NCBI GenBank assembly: GCA_013349735.1
Contig: DUZC01000017.1
Coordinates: 1-15,059 of the forward strand
DNA: 15,059 nt
Reading direction: 5' to 3'
From: Rhodospirillaceae bacterium
GTDB lineage: Bacteria > Pseudomonadota > Alphaproteobacteria > Rhodospirillales > Magnetospirillaceae
The notes beneath the pieces were generated by a model. It saw only the letters and a list, made by a program, of their open reading frames with translations, was not told the origin of the DNA and did no database searches. Below are positions 7,085 to 14,942 of this stretch, piece by piece. Both the position numbers and the translations under genes were made by a program. Positions within the stretch are counted from its first letter, which is position 1. Every line of letters starts with the position of its first letter.

Positions 7085-8133
7085 GAGGGGAATCCTGGTG
7101 GCAAAGGTAACCCGGGATGGGTCATACCCATAACTTTAAACAGGTTGCCCATTCCGGCCGGTTCGATCAAGCGTTGGCATGCACTGGCAACCGAATTTGC
7201 GTGCTTTGGCGCAGATTTCATCAGACGGTCGGCACGAATTTCAATCCCCAGCGCGCGCAGAAAGGCACCCTGGGTGACCACCGTTGTCGCCTGGGCCGGT
7301 CGGGCCGCGTCCGCCAAGGCCTGAAAATCCAGATGGGCGGTCAGATCGACAGCCCCCGGCTCTTGAAATACGGACACCGGCTGATGCCGAAAAACAGCTT
7401 GCAATGTATCCCCGATGGCGGTGAAGGGATGCCCATAATCGATGATTAGAGCCGCCCCACCCTGATCGCACAGGCGGCGACCGATCCAACTCGCGATCTG
7501 ACGGCCCTGTGGGTTGATTTCAAAAATATCCCCGGGGGCGGCGGGTGGCGCGTCCAGGGCAAGGATCGGACCATCGACGAACCCCAGTTCATCGCCGGCC
7601 AGACCGACCCTGCGCTGGCGCCAGCCATCGGCACGCAGAACAAATTGCGCAATCGGCAAAGCATCAAAGAACTCGTTGGCAATCAGCAGCAGGGGGCCGT
7701 CCGGCAGATCCATGACCTGATCGAGCCAAGTCACCTCGATAGCGGCCAGGCTGTCTCTTTGGCAACGCCGCAGGGTCGGGCTGGTCTCGACCAGGATAAC
7801 CTCAATCGCCTGACGAAATTCTGGGACAACCGCGGCGGCCCGCAGGGCGTCCGCCATCAGCGTGCCACGCCCCGGCCCCAGCTCGGCCAGAACCAATCGC
7901 GGCGGCGCCCCCATCGATTGCCAAACCGCACAGGCCCAAAAGCCAATCAATTCGCCGAACATCTGACTGATTTCAGGAGCGGTCACGAAATCACCGGCGG
8001 CACCGAACGGATCGCGGCTGGTATAATAGCCCCATTCGGGATGACCGAGGCATAGCGCCATATACTCTTCGACCGATAACGGTCCCTGCGCTTGGATCTG
8101 CTGATATATTAACCGCCCCAGTTCCCCGGTCAT
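7081..8133 (-). CDS. SAM-dependent methyltransferase of the MidA/NDUFAF7 family
   Basis: 350 residues. The N-terminal GPLSVEEYMALCLGHPEWGYY and GDFVTAPEISQMFGELIG (47-64) are hallmarks of the family, followed by the SAM-binding ELGPGRGT (84-91), the IANEFFDALPIAQF segment and DYGH. The eukaryotic member methylates an arginine of the complex I subunit NDUFS2. A matching respiratory-complex role in bacteria is plausible but is not shown here. The ATG overlaps the lgt stop by four bases (ATGA) and its own stop overlaps the pgeF start, so translation of the three genes is probably coupled. Confidence 0.93.
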   Translation of the reverse strand: MTGELGRLIYQQIQAQGPLSVEEYMALCLGHPEWGYYTSRDPFGAAGDFVTAPEISQMFGELIGFWACAVWQSMGAPPRLVLAELGPGRGTLMADALRAAAVVPEFRQAIEVILVETSPTLRRCQRDSLAAIEVTWLDQVMDLPDGPLLLIANEFFDALPIAQFVLRADGWRQRRVGLAGDELGFVDGPILALDAPPAAPGDIFEINPQGRQIASWIGRRLCDQGGAALIIDYGHPFTAIGDTLQAVFRHQPVSVFQEPGAVDLTAHLDFQALADAARPAQATTVVTQGAFLRALGIEIRADRLMKSAPKHANSVASACQRLIEPAGMGNLFKVMGMTHPGLPLPPGFPS

Positions 8134-8924
8134 GGTCCGCGGCTGGCCCTAAGGATCACAACTCCCCCGGCAAGAATAAAGGGCAGCGACAGCAATTGGC
8201 CCATGGTTGCCCCGCCCCAAAGGAATCCGAGATGGGCATCCGGCTGACGAAAAAATTCAGCGATAACCCGGGCCAGACCATAGCCAAGCAGAAAGACCCC
8301 CGTCAGCAGACCGGTCCGCAAGCGCAGCGCTTCCACCCGCCAGACCAGTCCAAGCACAGCAAAAAGCAGCAGACCTTCCAGGCCGGCCTCATAAAGTTGG
8401 CTGGGATGCCGGGGCAAAGACCCGCCGCCGGGAAAGATGACTGCCCAGGGCAGATCGTCGGGGGCGACCCGGCCATAAAGCTCGCCATTGATAAAATTGG
8501 CGATGCGACCGAAGAAAAGGCCAATCGGGGCCGCCGGGGCGATGGCATCGGCCATGGCTCCTAGGCCAATATGGTGTCGCCTGGCAAATAAAAACACGGC
8601 CGCAAAAACACCCAACGCCCCACCATGGAAGGACATGCCGCCCTGCCAGACGGCAAAAATATCGGCCGGCGCGCTGAGATAATAGAGAGGCTTGTAAAAC
8701 AGGACATATCCCAGTCTGCCACCCAGAACCGTCCCGAGAGTCGCCCAGACCAGGAAATCGTCGACCTGCTCGCCTTGCATGGCAAAAGGCGGTTTTGCCA
8801 CCATCCAGCGCACATATTTCCATCCGCCGACCAGACCGGTGATATAGGCCAGGGCGTACCAACGGATCACCAAAGGGCCAAGCCGAATGGCCGCAGGATC
8901 AAGATCAGGAAAGGCAATCGCCAT
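8130..8924 (-). CDS. lgt: Prolipoprotein diacylglyceryl transferase
   Basis: A 264-residue polytopic inner-membrane enzyme that moves diacylglycerol from phosphatidylglycerol to the lipobox cysteine of prolipoproteins. Around seven hydrophobic segments are visible. Family motifs are IRWYALAYITGLVGG at 20-34, GGMSFHGGALG (95-105, with His100), the signature GRIANFINGELYGR (139-152, with Arg140) and HPSQLYEA (173-180). The length is normal. It starts ten bases after the hldD stop with only a weak ribosome-binding site, and it overlaps the next gene by four bases. It probably depends on the hldD promoter. Confidence 0.97.
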   Translation of the reverse strand: MAIAFPDLDPAAIRLGPLVIRWYALAYITGLVGGWKYVRWMVAKPPFAMQGEQVDDFLVWATLGTVLGGRLGYVLFYKPLYYLSAPADIFAVWQGGMSFHGGALGVFAAVFLFARRHHIGLGAMADAIAPAAPIGLFFGRIANFINGELYGRVAPDDLPWAVIFPGGGSLPRHPSQLYEAGLEGLLLFAVLGLVWRVEALRLRTGLLTGVFLLGYGLARVIAEFFRQPDAHLGFLWGGATMGQLLSLPFILAGGVVILRASRGP

Positions 8925-8934
8925 GGCTCGCTTG

Positions 8935-9921
8935 TTACCGAAACCGATCGCTGTGGGAGAGATACCGGGTCACGTAATAAGTGACCCCGGTTTCTAAAGT
9001 GGTAAAGGCTTTGTCATAGCCGGCCGCTCGCAGCCGCTCCATATTCGCCTCGGTAAAATATTGATATTTGTCGCGGATACTAACCGGCGTATCAATAAAT
9101 TTGATATGCGGATCCTTGCCGACCGCCTGATAAATCGCCGTCGCCAGGTCAAGAAAAGTGCGGGCCGTTCCGGTGCCCAGGTTGAACAGCCCGTTGACCT
9201 TGGGATGATCGAGCAGCCACAGCATGACATCCACCGCATCACCGACCCAGACAAAATCTCGTTTCTGGCCGCCATCGGGATAGGCAGGGTTGTGGGATTT
9301 GAATAAATGGGCGGCAGCCCCGGCGACGGCATGAGGATGGATCTGACTGACGACGCTTTGCTGAGACCCTTTGTGATATTCATTGGGTCCATAGACGTTG
9401 AAGAATTTCAATCCGACCCATTGCGGCGGCATCGGTTTTTGTGCCGCGACTTTGCGGGCCAGCCTGCGATCAAACAGATGCTTGCTCCAACCATAAGCAT
9501 TCAACGGCTGCAGCCGGGCCAGACCAGCGACACTGAAATCATCGTCAAACCCCTGCAGGCCATCCCCATAAGTGGCCGCCGAGGAGGCATAGATGATCCG
9601 CACCTGATGCCGGGTGCACCAGGCAAAAAGGGCCAAGGACAGATTGAAATTATTGGTAATAATCAGATCGGCATTGGTTTCCGTGGTCGCCGAAATGGCG
9701 CCCATATGAAAAATCGCTTTTATTCTTTTTTGATTGGCCTCAAGAAACTCGAAAATCTGATCGGGATGGACGATATCCGACAATTCCCGTTTCCCGATGT
9801 TGCGCCATTTCTCGTTACTGCGCAAACGATCACAAACCACCACCGGACCATCATCGCGCTCTTCCAGAGCCGCCACAAGATTGGACCCGATGAAGCCGGC
9901 CCCGCCAGTGACCACATACAT
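8935..9921 (-). CDS. hldD: ADP-L-glycero-D-manno-heptose 6-epimerase
   Basis: A 328-residue extended short-chain dehydrogenase that epimerises ADP-D-glycero-D-manno-heptose, supplying the heptose of the LPS inner core. Seen are the NADP-binding GGAGFIGSN (6-14), FHMGAISATTETN (71-83), the active-site YASSAATYGDG (111-121) and the catalytic YGWSK (143-147), then FNVYGPNEYHKG, a strong HldD signature. GGAGG lies ten bases before the ATG. A well-formed promoter lies 30-60 bases upstream, so this is probably the first gene of the hldD-lgt-midA-pgeF-lipoprotein operon. It is divergent from the mlaC-like gene, another outer-membrane function. Confidence 0.96.
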   Translation of the reverse strand: MYVVTGGAGFIGSNLVAALEERDDGPVVVCDRLRSNEKWRNIGKRELSDIVHPDQIFEFLEANQKRIKAIFHMGAISATTETNADLIITNNFNLSLALFAWCTRHQVRIIYASSAATYGDGLQGFDDDFSVAGLARLQPLNAYGWSKHLFDRRLARKVAAQKPMPPQWVGLKFFNVYGPNEYHKGSQQSVVSQIHPHAVAGAAAHLFKSHNPAYPDGGQKRDFVWVGDAVDVMLWLLDHPKVNGLFNLGTGTARTFLDLATAIYQAVGKDPHIKFIDTPVSIRDKYQYFTEANMERLRAAGYDKAFTTLETGVTYYVTRYLSHSDRFR

Positions 9922-9950
9922 TGTCTTAATTCCTCCCGCGCTTTCTTAAC

Positions 9951-9979
9951 CTTATAGGCCTGCTCTTGAACGCCAACAA
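9951..9979 (-). promoter_or_regulatory. Sigma-70-type promoter of the hldD operon
   Basis: On the minus strand TTGTTG (9974-9979) and TATAAG (9951-9956) are separated by 17 bases. The predicted start is about 23 bases before the hldD ATG, with a GGAGG site in between. This is the best-formed promoter in the window. Confidence 0.6.
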
Positions 9980-10013
9980 GAGGCGAACCGCAATCCGGGA
10001 TCGGTCAAGGCGC

Positions 10014-10043
10014 TTGCGACAAGGATCCATTGCAAATTAAACT
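10014..10043 (+). promoter_or_regulatory. Possible promoter of the mlaC-like gene
   Basis: TTGCGA (10014-10019) and TAAACT (10038-10043) lie 18 bases apart in the divergent hldD/mlaC interval and would give a leader of about 85 bases. A second, weaker pair with TATCTT at 10076-10081 is also possible. Confidence 0.3.
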
Positions 10044-10136
10044 TCGCGGTGAAATTCTTGCGAAATATATTCCCGCTATCTTCATGCCGCTGATGCCAAA
10101 AACAGAGCAAAACCATAACCCTTGAAAAGGCCAAAC

Positions 10137-10760
10137 ATGACCCTTCCCTGCAAAATAATCGGGATCGTTATTTTGTACTGCTGTCTCTTGGCAAGCCGGC
10201 CAGCGATGGCCGACCCCGGCGAAGAGGTCAGGGCGTTCATCGGCACCATGGCAGAGCAAGCCGTCCATATGGCGGCAGACAAAAATATTTCCGATCAGGC
10301 CCGGGCTGAACGCTTCCGCAAGCTCTTTATCAATTCCTTTGATATTTCGGAAATTGGGCGTTTTGTTTTGTCCCGCCACTGGAAGGCCGCAACGGCCGAG
10401 CAGCAAACGCGCTTTCTCAAGCTTTTTGAAGATATGACGGTTCTCAGCTGGTCCAAGCGATTCAAGGATTATCGGGGCGAATCCCTTAAAGTCCTCGACG
10501 CTGAACAAAAAGACGGGGGCGACTGGACCGTCATTTCTGAAATGTCCCGGCCACAGGCAACCGCCCCCGTACATCTGCGCTGGAAGGTCCGGCAGGAATC
10601 GGGTGGCTGGCGCGTAACCGATATTATTGTCGAAAGCGCCAGCATGGCGGTCACGCAACGCCAGGACTTCGCCGCGGTCTTACAAAATAACGGCGGCAGC
10701 ATCGAGGCTCTTCTACAAAGCCTCGAAACCAAAGTCAGTCAGCTAAAAACCGGAGAATAA
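10137..10760 (+). CDS. mlaC: MlaC/Ttg2D-family phospholipid-binding periplasmic protein
   Basis: 207 residues from the ATG at 10137, which has AAAAGG six bases upstream; a TTG at 10122 is the other in-frame start. A signal peptide (KIIGIVILYCCLLASRPAMA) ends in AMA before DP. The mature protein matches the MlaC pattern: a helical N-terminus, DISEIGRFVLSRHWKAAT, FKDYRGESLKVLD, a beta core with VHLRWKVRQESGGWRVTDIIVESASM, TQRQDFAAVLQNNGG and a final helix with LLQSLE. MlaC ferries phospholipids between the outer-membrane MlaA complex and the inner-membrane MlaFEDB transporter. No other mla gene is in the window, so this copy is separate from the transporter. A hopanoid-associated HpnM-like role is an alternative, since those proteins belong to the same family. 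Confidence 0.87.
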   Translation: MTLPCKIIGIVILYCCLLASRPAMADPGEEVRAFIGTMAEQAVHMAADKNISDQARAERFRKLFINSFDISEIGRFVLSRHWKAATAEQQTRFLKLFEDMTVLSWSKRFKDYRGESLKVLDAEQKDGGDWTVISEMSRPQATAPVHLRWKVRQESGGWRVTDIIVESASMAVTQRQDFAAVLQNNGGSIEALLQSLETKVSQLKTGE

Positions 10761-10801
10761 GCAGGGAGCGATGCCCACGCTGATGATCAATCGCAGTTAC
10801 A

Positions 10802-10819
10802 ATCCAGTTTGATCGAAAA
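10802..10819. repeat. Short repeat fragment shared with the antitoxin 3' end
   Basis: These 18 bases match 427-444 at 17 positions in the same orientation (core TTTGATCGAAAA). They lie between the convergent mlaC-like and FlaG-like genes, just past the latter's stop codon. The length is modest, but the position at another gene end suggests a dispersed intergenic repeat family. Confidence 0.45.
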
Positions 10820-10824
10820 AGGCT

Positions 10825-11223
10825 CTAGCCGTAAATGGCCCGGCTTCCCGCAGAGGACGAGACCGGAACGCTGGCCGCGGGCGGCACCGGGAGCAGCGAA
10901 GCCTGAGCCGCCGTCGATAAGGAAGCGGCGGACCCTTTCGATGAAGCCCCTTCACCTCGCCCCAAAGCCTGGGTATGAGCATAAAGCAAGGCAGCTTGGG
11001 TCGGCGATTGATACAATTCGGCCCCGGTCTTGCTATCGCGCCATTCTTCAATGATGGCGCCCGTGGCCGAATCAAAGGTAACCACCGGGCTGGCATAATA
11101 GACCGAACTCACGGACGGAATCGCCGAAGAGGACGAAGACCCAGACGTGGCAGCCGACGCCGAAGCAGACGCTGCTGTCGTCGCTACTGTCTGGTCAGAT
11201 CCTGTGATGCCCGTGATGGTCAT
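10825..11223 (-). CDS. Small Ser/Ala-rich protein with FlaG-like core
   Basis: 132 residues from the ATG at 11223; a GTG four codons upstream is the alternative, and AAGGGTG precedes both. The N-terminus and C-terminus are low-complexity Ala/Ser/Thr/Pro stretches. The middle, roughly residues 46-80, is ordered and reads SPVVTFDSATGAIIEEWRD followed by a second TG turn and Tyr-Gln-Ser-Pro. This spacing (D..TG....E..D..TG.E..Q.P) resembles the short C-terminal domain of FlaG-type flagellar proteins, but that is a pattern match by eye and other families could share it. There is no signal peptide or membrane segment. It lies 88 bases after the chemoreceptor pair on the same strand, so a motility role would fit the context. 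Confidence 0.6.
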   Translation of the reverse strand: MTITGITGSDQTVATTAASASASAATSGSSSSSAIPSVSSVYYASPVVTFDSATGAIIEEWRDSKTGAELYQSPTQAALLYAHTQALGRGEGASSKGSAASLSTAAQASLLPVPPAASVPVSSSAGSRAIYG

Positions 11224-11310
11224 CGCCCGCAACACCCTTATGATAGTTACGGAAGACTATACAACAAATTCCCAGCCATCGCACGCAAAAAATCAGGAAA
11301 ATCGCGGGAG

Positions 11311-12711
11311 CTAGCCGGCCCGGTAGCCGAGCCTGAGCCCGCCCCAATGGCGGCCCTTGACGATGATCGGTGCCGAAACATCCATCAGCAGGGTAACATT
11401 GCCATCGCCAAGATCACGCCGATAGGTCTGCACCGTGAAGGGCGCACTGGCTCGCCCCGCAGTCAAACCGACCCGGTCACTGGAAAAGCGCCGGTTGCGG
11501 CAATGGGCGGCATTCCACACAGGATCCGGCCCCGGGGGCTGTGATGACTTACTGTTATGGGTGGGCAAAAAGCCATTCTGATCGACAGGGACGCAGTAAA
11601 ACACCCGACTGTCAAAAGCCATCACCGCGTCCAGGATGGGCATCAGGACCTTATCAAAGACCTGCAGATAGCGGGTCGTAAATTGCTCGGGGTTCGAACC
11701 ATCGATCTTGATATAATTTTTATCGAGTAAGTCATCGATGCTGATCTCGCCCTGATCAACCGCCTGCTCGAGCAATGTTCCGATCTTCGCCGCCTGCGTT
11801 CTAACTTCCGTTACAAAGGGGGTGTCTTTGGTCGGGATGCCGGATTCCACAGTCAGGGTTATCAACTTTTCGCCGGCATCCAGCAGATCCTTCAGGCGAG
11901 CATCGATGACTTGCATATTACTGCTGGATTGCCCAACCCCCGTGGATAAAGTGGCAATCGCGTTAAGCAGACTTTGGCTGCGATCCTGGATGGTGGACGC
12001 GGTCGTCGAAATATTCGAGCTTTCGCCGGCCATACGGGTAACCGTTGAACTGACTGCCTGAAAGGCCTGGCCCATCACAGCCGTCGCATCCCCAACGACA
12101 TGCGCCAGATCGGTATTGCGGCTGCTTTGTTCAATCAGTCGCTGCGCCTGCTGGGTCAGCTGCGCGATGGTTTGGGTGATCTCCCGCGTCGCTTTACTGG
12201 TCTGGCTGGCCAGAAGCTTCACTTCATTGGCAACCACGGCAAATCCCTTGCCAGCATCCCCGGCCCGGGCGGCTTCGATGGTCGCATTTAAAGCCAGCAG
12301 ATTGGTCTGCCGGGCAATGGCATCGATCCCGCTAACCACCTGAACCACATCCCCTAAGGCCCTGCGCAAGCCCTCAAGCAAGGACTGCCCATCGGCAACG
12401 GAACCGGCCAAGGCTTCAATCGAGTCGACGGAGGAACGCAACTTAGCCTGGGATTGCGCCAGTTCGACATTGGCCTCGGCCGAAATTTTTACATTGTCGG
12501 CGGCGCTCTCCGCAATCCGCACATTCTCTTCACCAAGCTCCAGCATCTGCTGGCGGACTTCGCCCAATAAGCTGTCCTGCGAGTGAAGCCGTTCGGTGAC
12601 CTGGCCAACATGACCGGCAACATCAACGATCTGAATGCCCAAACCACCGGCCTGTTCGGCGAAGCGACGTACCAGACCGGCCAGATCGCGTTGGTCGGCA
12701 CCCTCGGTCAT
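11311..12711 (-). CDS. Soluble methyl-accepting chemotaxis protein with C-terminal sensory domain
   Basis: 466 residues with no hydrophobic segment, so a cytosolic receptor. Residues 40-280 are coiled-coil signalling domain; its hairpin tip is at 120-165 (IDAIARQTNLLALNATIEAARAG then GKGFAVVANEVKLLASQT), the CheA/CheW-binding region. Residues 295-466 form a separate domain, placed after the signalling part, with FYCVPVDQNGF..TH (371-385), DPVWNAAHCRNRR (396-408), QTYRRDLGDGN and the closing APIIVKGRHWGGLRLGY. This looks like a PAS/Cache-like sensor. The same module ends the upstream receptor. The ATG overlaps that gene by four bases and has no clear ribosome-binding site of its own, so translation is probably coupled. 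No C-terminal CheR-binding pentapeptide is present. Confidence 0.92.
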   Translation of the reverse strand: MTEGADQRDLAGLVRRFAEQAGGLGIQIVDVAGHVGQVTERLHSQDSLLGEVRQQMLELGEENVRIAESAADNVKISAEANVELAQSQAKLRSSVDSIEALAGSVADGQSLLEGLRRALGDVVQVVSGIDAIARQTNLLALNATIEAARAGDAGKGFAVVANEVKLLASQTSKATREITQTIAQLTQQAQRLIEQSSRNTDLAHVVGDATAVMGQAFQAVSSTVTRMAGESSNISTTASTIQDRSQSLLNAIATLSTGVGQSSSNMQVIDARLKDLLDAGEKLITLTVESGIPTKDTPFVTEVRTQAAKIGTLLEQAVDQGEISIDDLLDKNYIKIDGSNPEQFTTRYLQVFDKVLMPILDAVMAFDSRVFYCVPVDQNGFLPTHNSKSSQPPGPDPVWNAAHCRNRRFSSDRVGLTAGRASAPFTVQTYRRDLGDGNVTLLMDVSAPIIVKGRHWGGLRLGYRAG

Positions 12712-14765
12712 AATTTATAGCCCAGACGCAGGCCACCCCAATGGCGGCCGCGGATCATGATGGGCACGGACGCGTCCTTAAGCAACATCATGTTCCCACC
12801 CCCCATATCCCGAATAAAAGTCTGCAAAAGGTGATCCTGCTGATGACTGACGGCCGCCAGCTCCGCCCTGGCCCGGAACAGGCGTCGATTGCGGCAATTG
12901 GCCGCGTTCCACACCGGATCCGGCCCTTGCGGCTTCGAACAATGGGCATGATGGGTTGCAGCAAAGCCGTTGCGGTCGGCAGAAACGCAATAGGCAATTT
13001 TCGGATTAAAGGACAGAGCCGGCTCCTGAATGGCGGGCAGAACTTTGTCCGCCAAGTTTGCATAGCGGGTCATATGTTGCTGCGGATTGGTTCCGGCGAT
13101 TGGTTGATAGTCCTCATCAAACAAGGCGTCCAAGGTGATCTCGCCTTTGGCCAGGGCGGCCTCAAAGGCCTGTTCCACCAGACGCGCCCGCTCCTTGGCA
13201 TAATTGATAAAAGGTTGATCCGGCGCCAGATGGCCAAACAGAAATTCTCCCCAGCGGGCCCGGTCGCCACTTTCCAAATGCAAATCAACGCGGGCACCGC
13301 CGCCGATGAGTTCCCGGACCTTTGCTCGGAGCAGCCCAAAATCCTCAACCGTTACTTCGATCTCGGCCCCCGCCGTCAGCCGAACACCGCTGATCATCAT
13401 TCCATCCATATCGGCATGGTCCAGGCGACAGCTCTGGCGGTCGTTACCCGATTGCACAAAGCCAGTCAGTTGCTCGCCGAACCGGCCTTTGATTTTGGCG
13501 TCCGCGCCGACCGTATGAGTCAATATGCCACTTAACCGCCGCTCCATATTGTTTAGCCGGTCGGCAACATCATTGGCGCCACTTTCCAGCAAGGCGGCCA
13601 TACTATCGACATTGACCGCCTCGGAAGAAATTCCGGCGGCATCCCGCGAGACCCTCTCGGCCTGCTCGGCGGCGCGTTGCGCGCTTTCGCTGATGCCGCG
13701 CGTGGATGCCTCCTGCTGCTCGACCGCCGAGGCCACGGCCGAGGCAACATTATTCACCTGATCAATGGTACGGCTGACGGCGTCGATGGCACGCACCCCA
13801 TTGGCCGTGGCATCCTGAATATTTTCAACCTGGCCGGTGATGGCTTCCACCGCTTTGGCAGTCTGATTGGCCAGGACCTTGACTTCGCCCGCCACCACCG
13901 CAAATCCTTTTCCGGCCTCGCCGGCACGCGCGGCCTCAATGGTGGCGTTCAAGGCCAGCAAATTAGTTTGAGCGGCGATCTGGCTGATCAGTTGCAGAAC
14001 TTCAACGATGTGGGTTGAAACTTCAGACAGTTCATGCATCGTCGATTCGGCCTGCTGCGCCTCGCTGACCGCCTCTTGGGTAATCGCGATGGTCCGTGCC
14101 ATCTGCGAGGCAATTTCCCGGCTGGCCGCAGCCAATTCGTCTGAGGAACCGGCCACTGCATTGATATTGTTTAGGGTCTCATCGGATGCGCCGCTGAGAC
14201 TCTGATACAGAGACTGCATGCGGGTTATGGCAATAACCGCATCGCGCGCCGATTTGGACATCGTTCCGGCCTGGGACATGACATCCTTGACGGTGCCATC
14301 CACCTCGCCTTCAAGGGCATCGGCCAAACACAATAATTCACGCTTTTGATTGAGATCTTTTTCCTTATCGGCCTTGATGGCGTCTACGCCCTGCAATTCC
14401 TGGACATGCTGACGAAAGACTTCGAGCGCTCTGGCCAACTGCCCGGTCTCATCGGCCTTGGTCAGAAAAGGGATCTCGATGGAATATTCACCCTCTGACA
14501 AAGCGACCGTCACATCAATGATCCGGCGGATCGGTGGAATAGTGGTCAATACCAGCCAAATCACCACGACACTGCCCAACAGGACGCCAATCAGGCCACC
14601 CAATATGGCCATAACCAGCGCACCTTCCTGGTGCAAGGCCAGCATATGCAGATAAAGGCCAAAGAAAATCCAGGCCAGGGCGATGGGCGGCAAGAAAGCC
14701 AGCGAGATTTTGAGCCCAAGGCCGCGACTAAAAATCCGCACGAGGCCAGAGAGTGACTCCGCCAT
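12708..14765 (-). CDS. Membrane-bound methyl-accepting chemotaxis protein with PilZ-like and C-terminal sensory domains
   Basis: 685 residues from the ATG at 14765, chosen because GGGGGG lies four bases upstream; the in-frame ATG at 14798 lacks a ribosome-binding site. Two membrane helices (about 19-41 and 50-74) are joined by a loop of fewer than ten residues, so there is no periplasmic sensor. A HAMP domain (about 67-120) follows, then the signalling domain (190-390) with the tip ISQIAAQTNLLALNATIEAA and GKGFAVVAGEVKVLANQT. Residues 425-504 resemble a PilZ beta-barrel but lack a clear RxxxR and have DMDGMM where DxSxxG would be expected. Residues 524-685 are the sensory module shared with the downstream receptor, with Cys593, Cys624 and GRHWGG. 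Its TGA overlaps the next gene's ATG. Confidence 0.93.
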   Translation of the reverse strand: MAESLSGLVRIFSRGLGLKISLAFLPPIALAWIFFGLYLHMLALHQEGALVMAILGGLIGVLLGSVVVIWLVLTTIPPIRRIIDVTVALSEGEYSIEIPFLTKADETGQLARALEVFRQHVQELQGVDAIKADKEKDLNQKRELLCLADALEGEVDGTVKDVMSQAGTMSKSARDAVIAITRMQSLYQSLSGASDETLNNINAVAGSSDELAAASREIASQMARTIAITQEAVSEAQQAESTMHELSEVSTHIVEVLQLISQIAAQTNLLALNATIEAARAGEAGKGFAVVAGEVKVLANQTAKAVEAITGQVENIQDATANGVRAIDAVSRTIDQVNNVASAVASAVEQQEASTRGISESAQRAAEQAERVSRDAAGISSEAVNVDSMAALLESGANDVADRLNNMERRLSGILTHTVGADAKIKGRFGEQLTGFVQSGNDRQSCRLDHADMDGMMISGVRLTAGAEIEVTVEDFGLLRAKVRELIGGGARVDLHLESGDRARWGEFLFGHLAPDQPFINYAKERARLVEQAFEAALAKGEITLDALFDEDYQPIAGTNPQQHMTRYANLADKVLPAIQEPALSFNPKIAYCVSADRNGFAATHHAHCSKPQGPDPVWNAANCRNRRLFRARAELAAVSHQQDHLLQTFIRDMGGGNMMLLKDASVPIMIRGRHWGGLRLGYKL

Positions 14766-14835
14766 ATTACCCCCCATCAACGATAGCTTGACTGTCATCG
14801 CCGATTTTTTTTTAAGTTAAGCGATAATGACTAAA

Positions 14836-14856
14836 TGTAACACTAAAAACGTTACA
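14836..14856. promoter_or_regulatory. Inverted repeat upstream of the chemoreceptor pair
   Basis: TGTAAC (14836-14841) and GTTACA (14851-14856) are perfect 6-bp inverted arms with a nine-base spacer. They lie about 70 bases before the chosen receptor start, in an A+T-rich stretch that must hold the promoter. The geometry suits a dimeric repressor or activator. No clear -35/-10 pair or flagellar sigma-28 box could be assigned. Confidence 0.4.
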
Positions 14857-14906
14857 CGCTTTTAGCCAACGTCTCGCTCGCGCCGATTGCGTTCTTAGGG
14901 GGGCGG

Positions 14907-14925
14907 CGGCTTTGCCGAAAAGCCG
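14907..14925. other. Hairpin-forming G+C-rich stretch
   Basis: CGGCTTT (14907-14913) and AAAGCCG (14919-14925) form a perfect 7-bp stem with a five-base loop. A second self-pairing GCCGGC element follows at about 14922-14939. It lies in the non-coding right edge, upstream of the receptor operon and next to the hairpin repeat. No coding potential was seen across 14799-15059. Confidence 0.45.
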
Positions 14926-14942
14926 GCGCAGAGGCCGGCGCT

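Noticed and set aside
9307..9957. Long plus-strand open frame of 216 codons opposite hldD
   Set aside because: It lies wholly antisense to a gene with complete epimerase motifs. Its translation resembles no family and it has no plausible ribosome-binding site. Long antisense frames are expected in G+C-rich coding DNA.
10005..10658. Minus-strand open frame of 217 codons opposite the mlaC-like gene
   Set aside because: The plus-strand frame has a signal peptide, a good ribosome-binding site and MlaC motifs. The antisense frame has none of these.
10825..11223. The Ser/Ala-rich tails as an autotransporter or cell-wall stalk
   Set aside because: There is no signal peptide, membrane segment or sorting motif. 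Low complexity alone is not evidence for surface location.
11264..11278. Sigma-54-like sequence before the FlaG-like gene (TGGC...TTGT)
   Set aside because: The -12 element lacks the required GC and the -24 element is incomplete. Probably chance.
12741..13535. Plus-strand open frame of 264 codons opposite the membrane receptor
   Set aside because: It is a mirror of the conserved C-terminal sensory and PilZ-like coding region on the other strand, with no recognisable domain.
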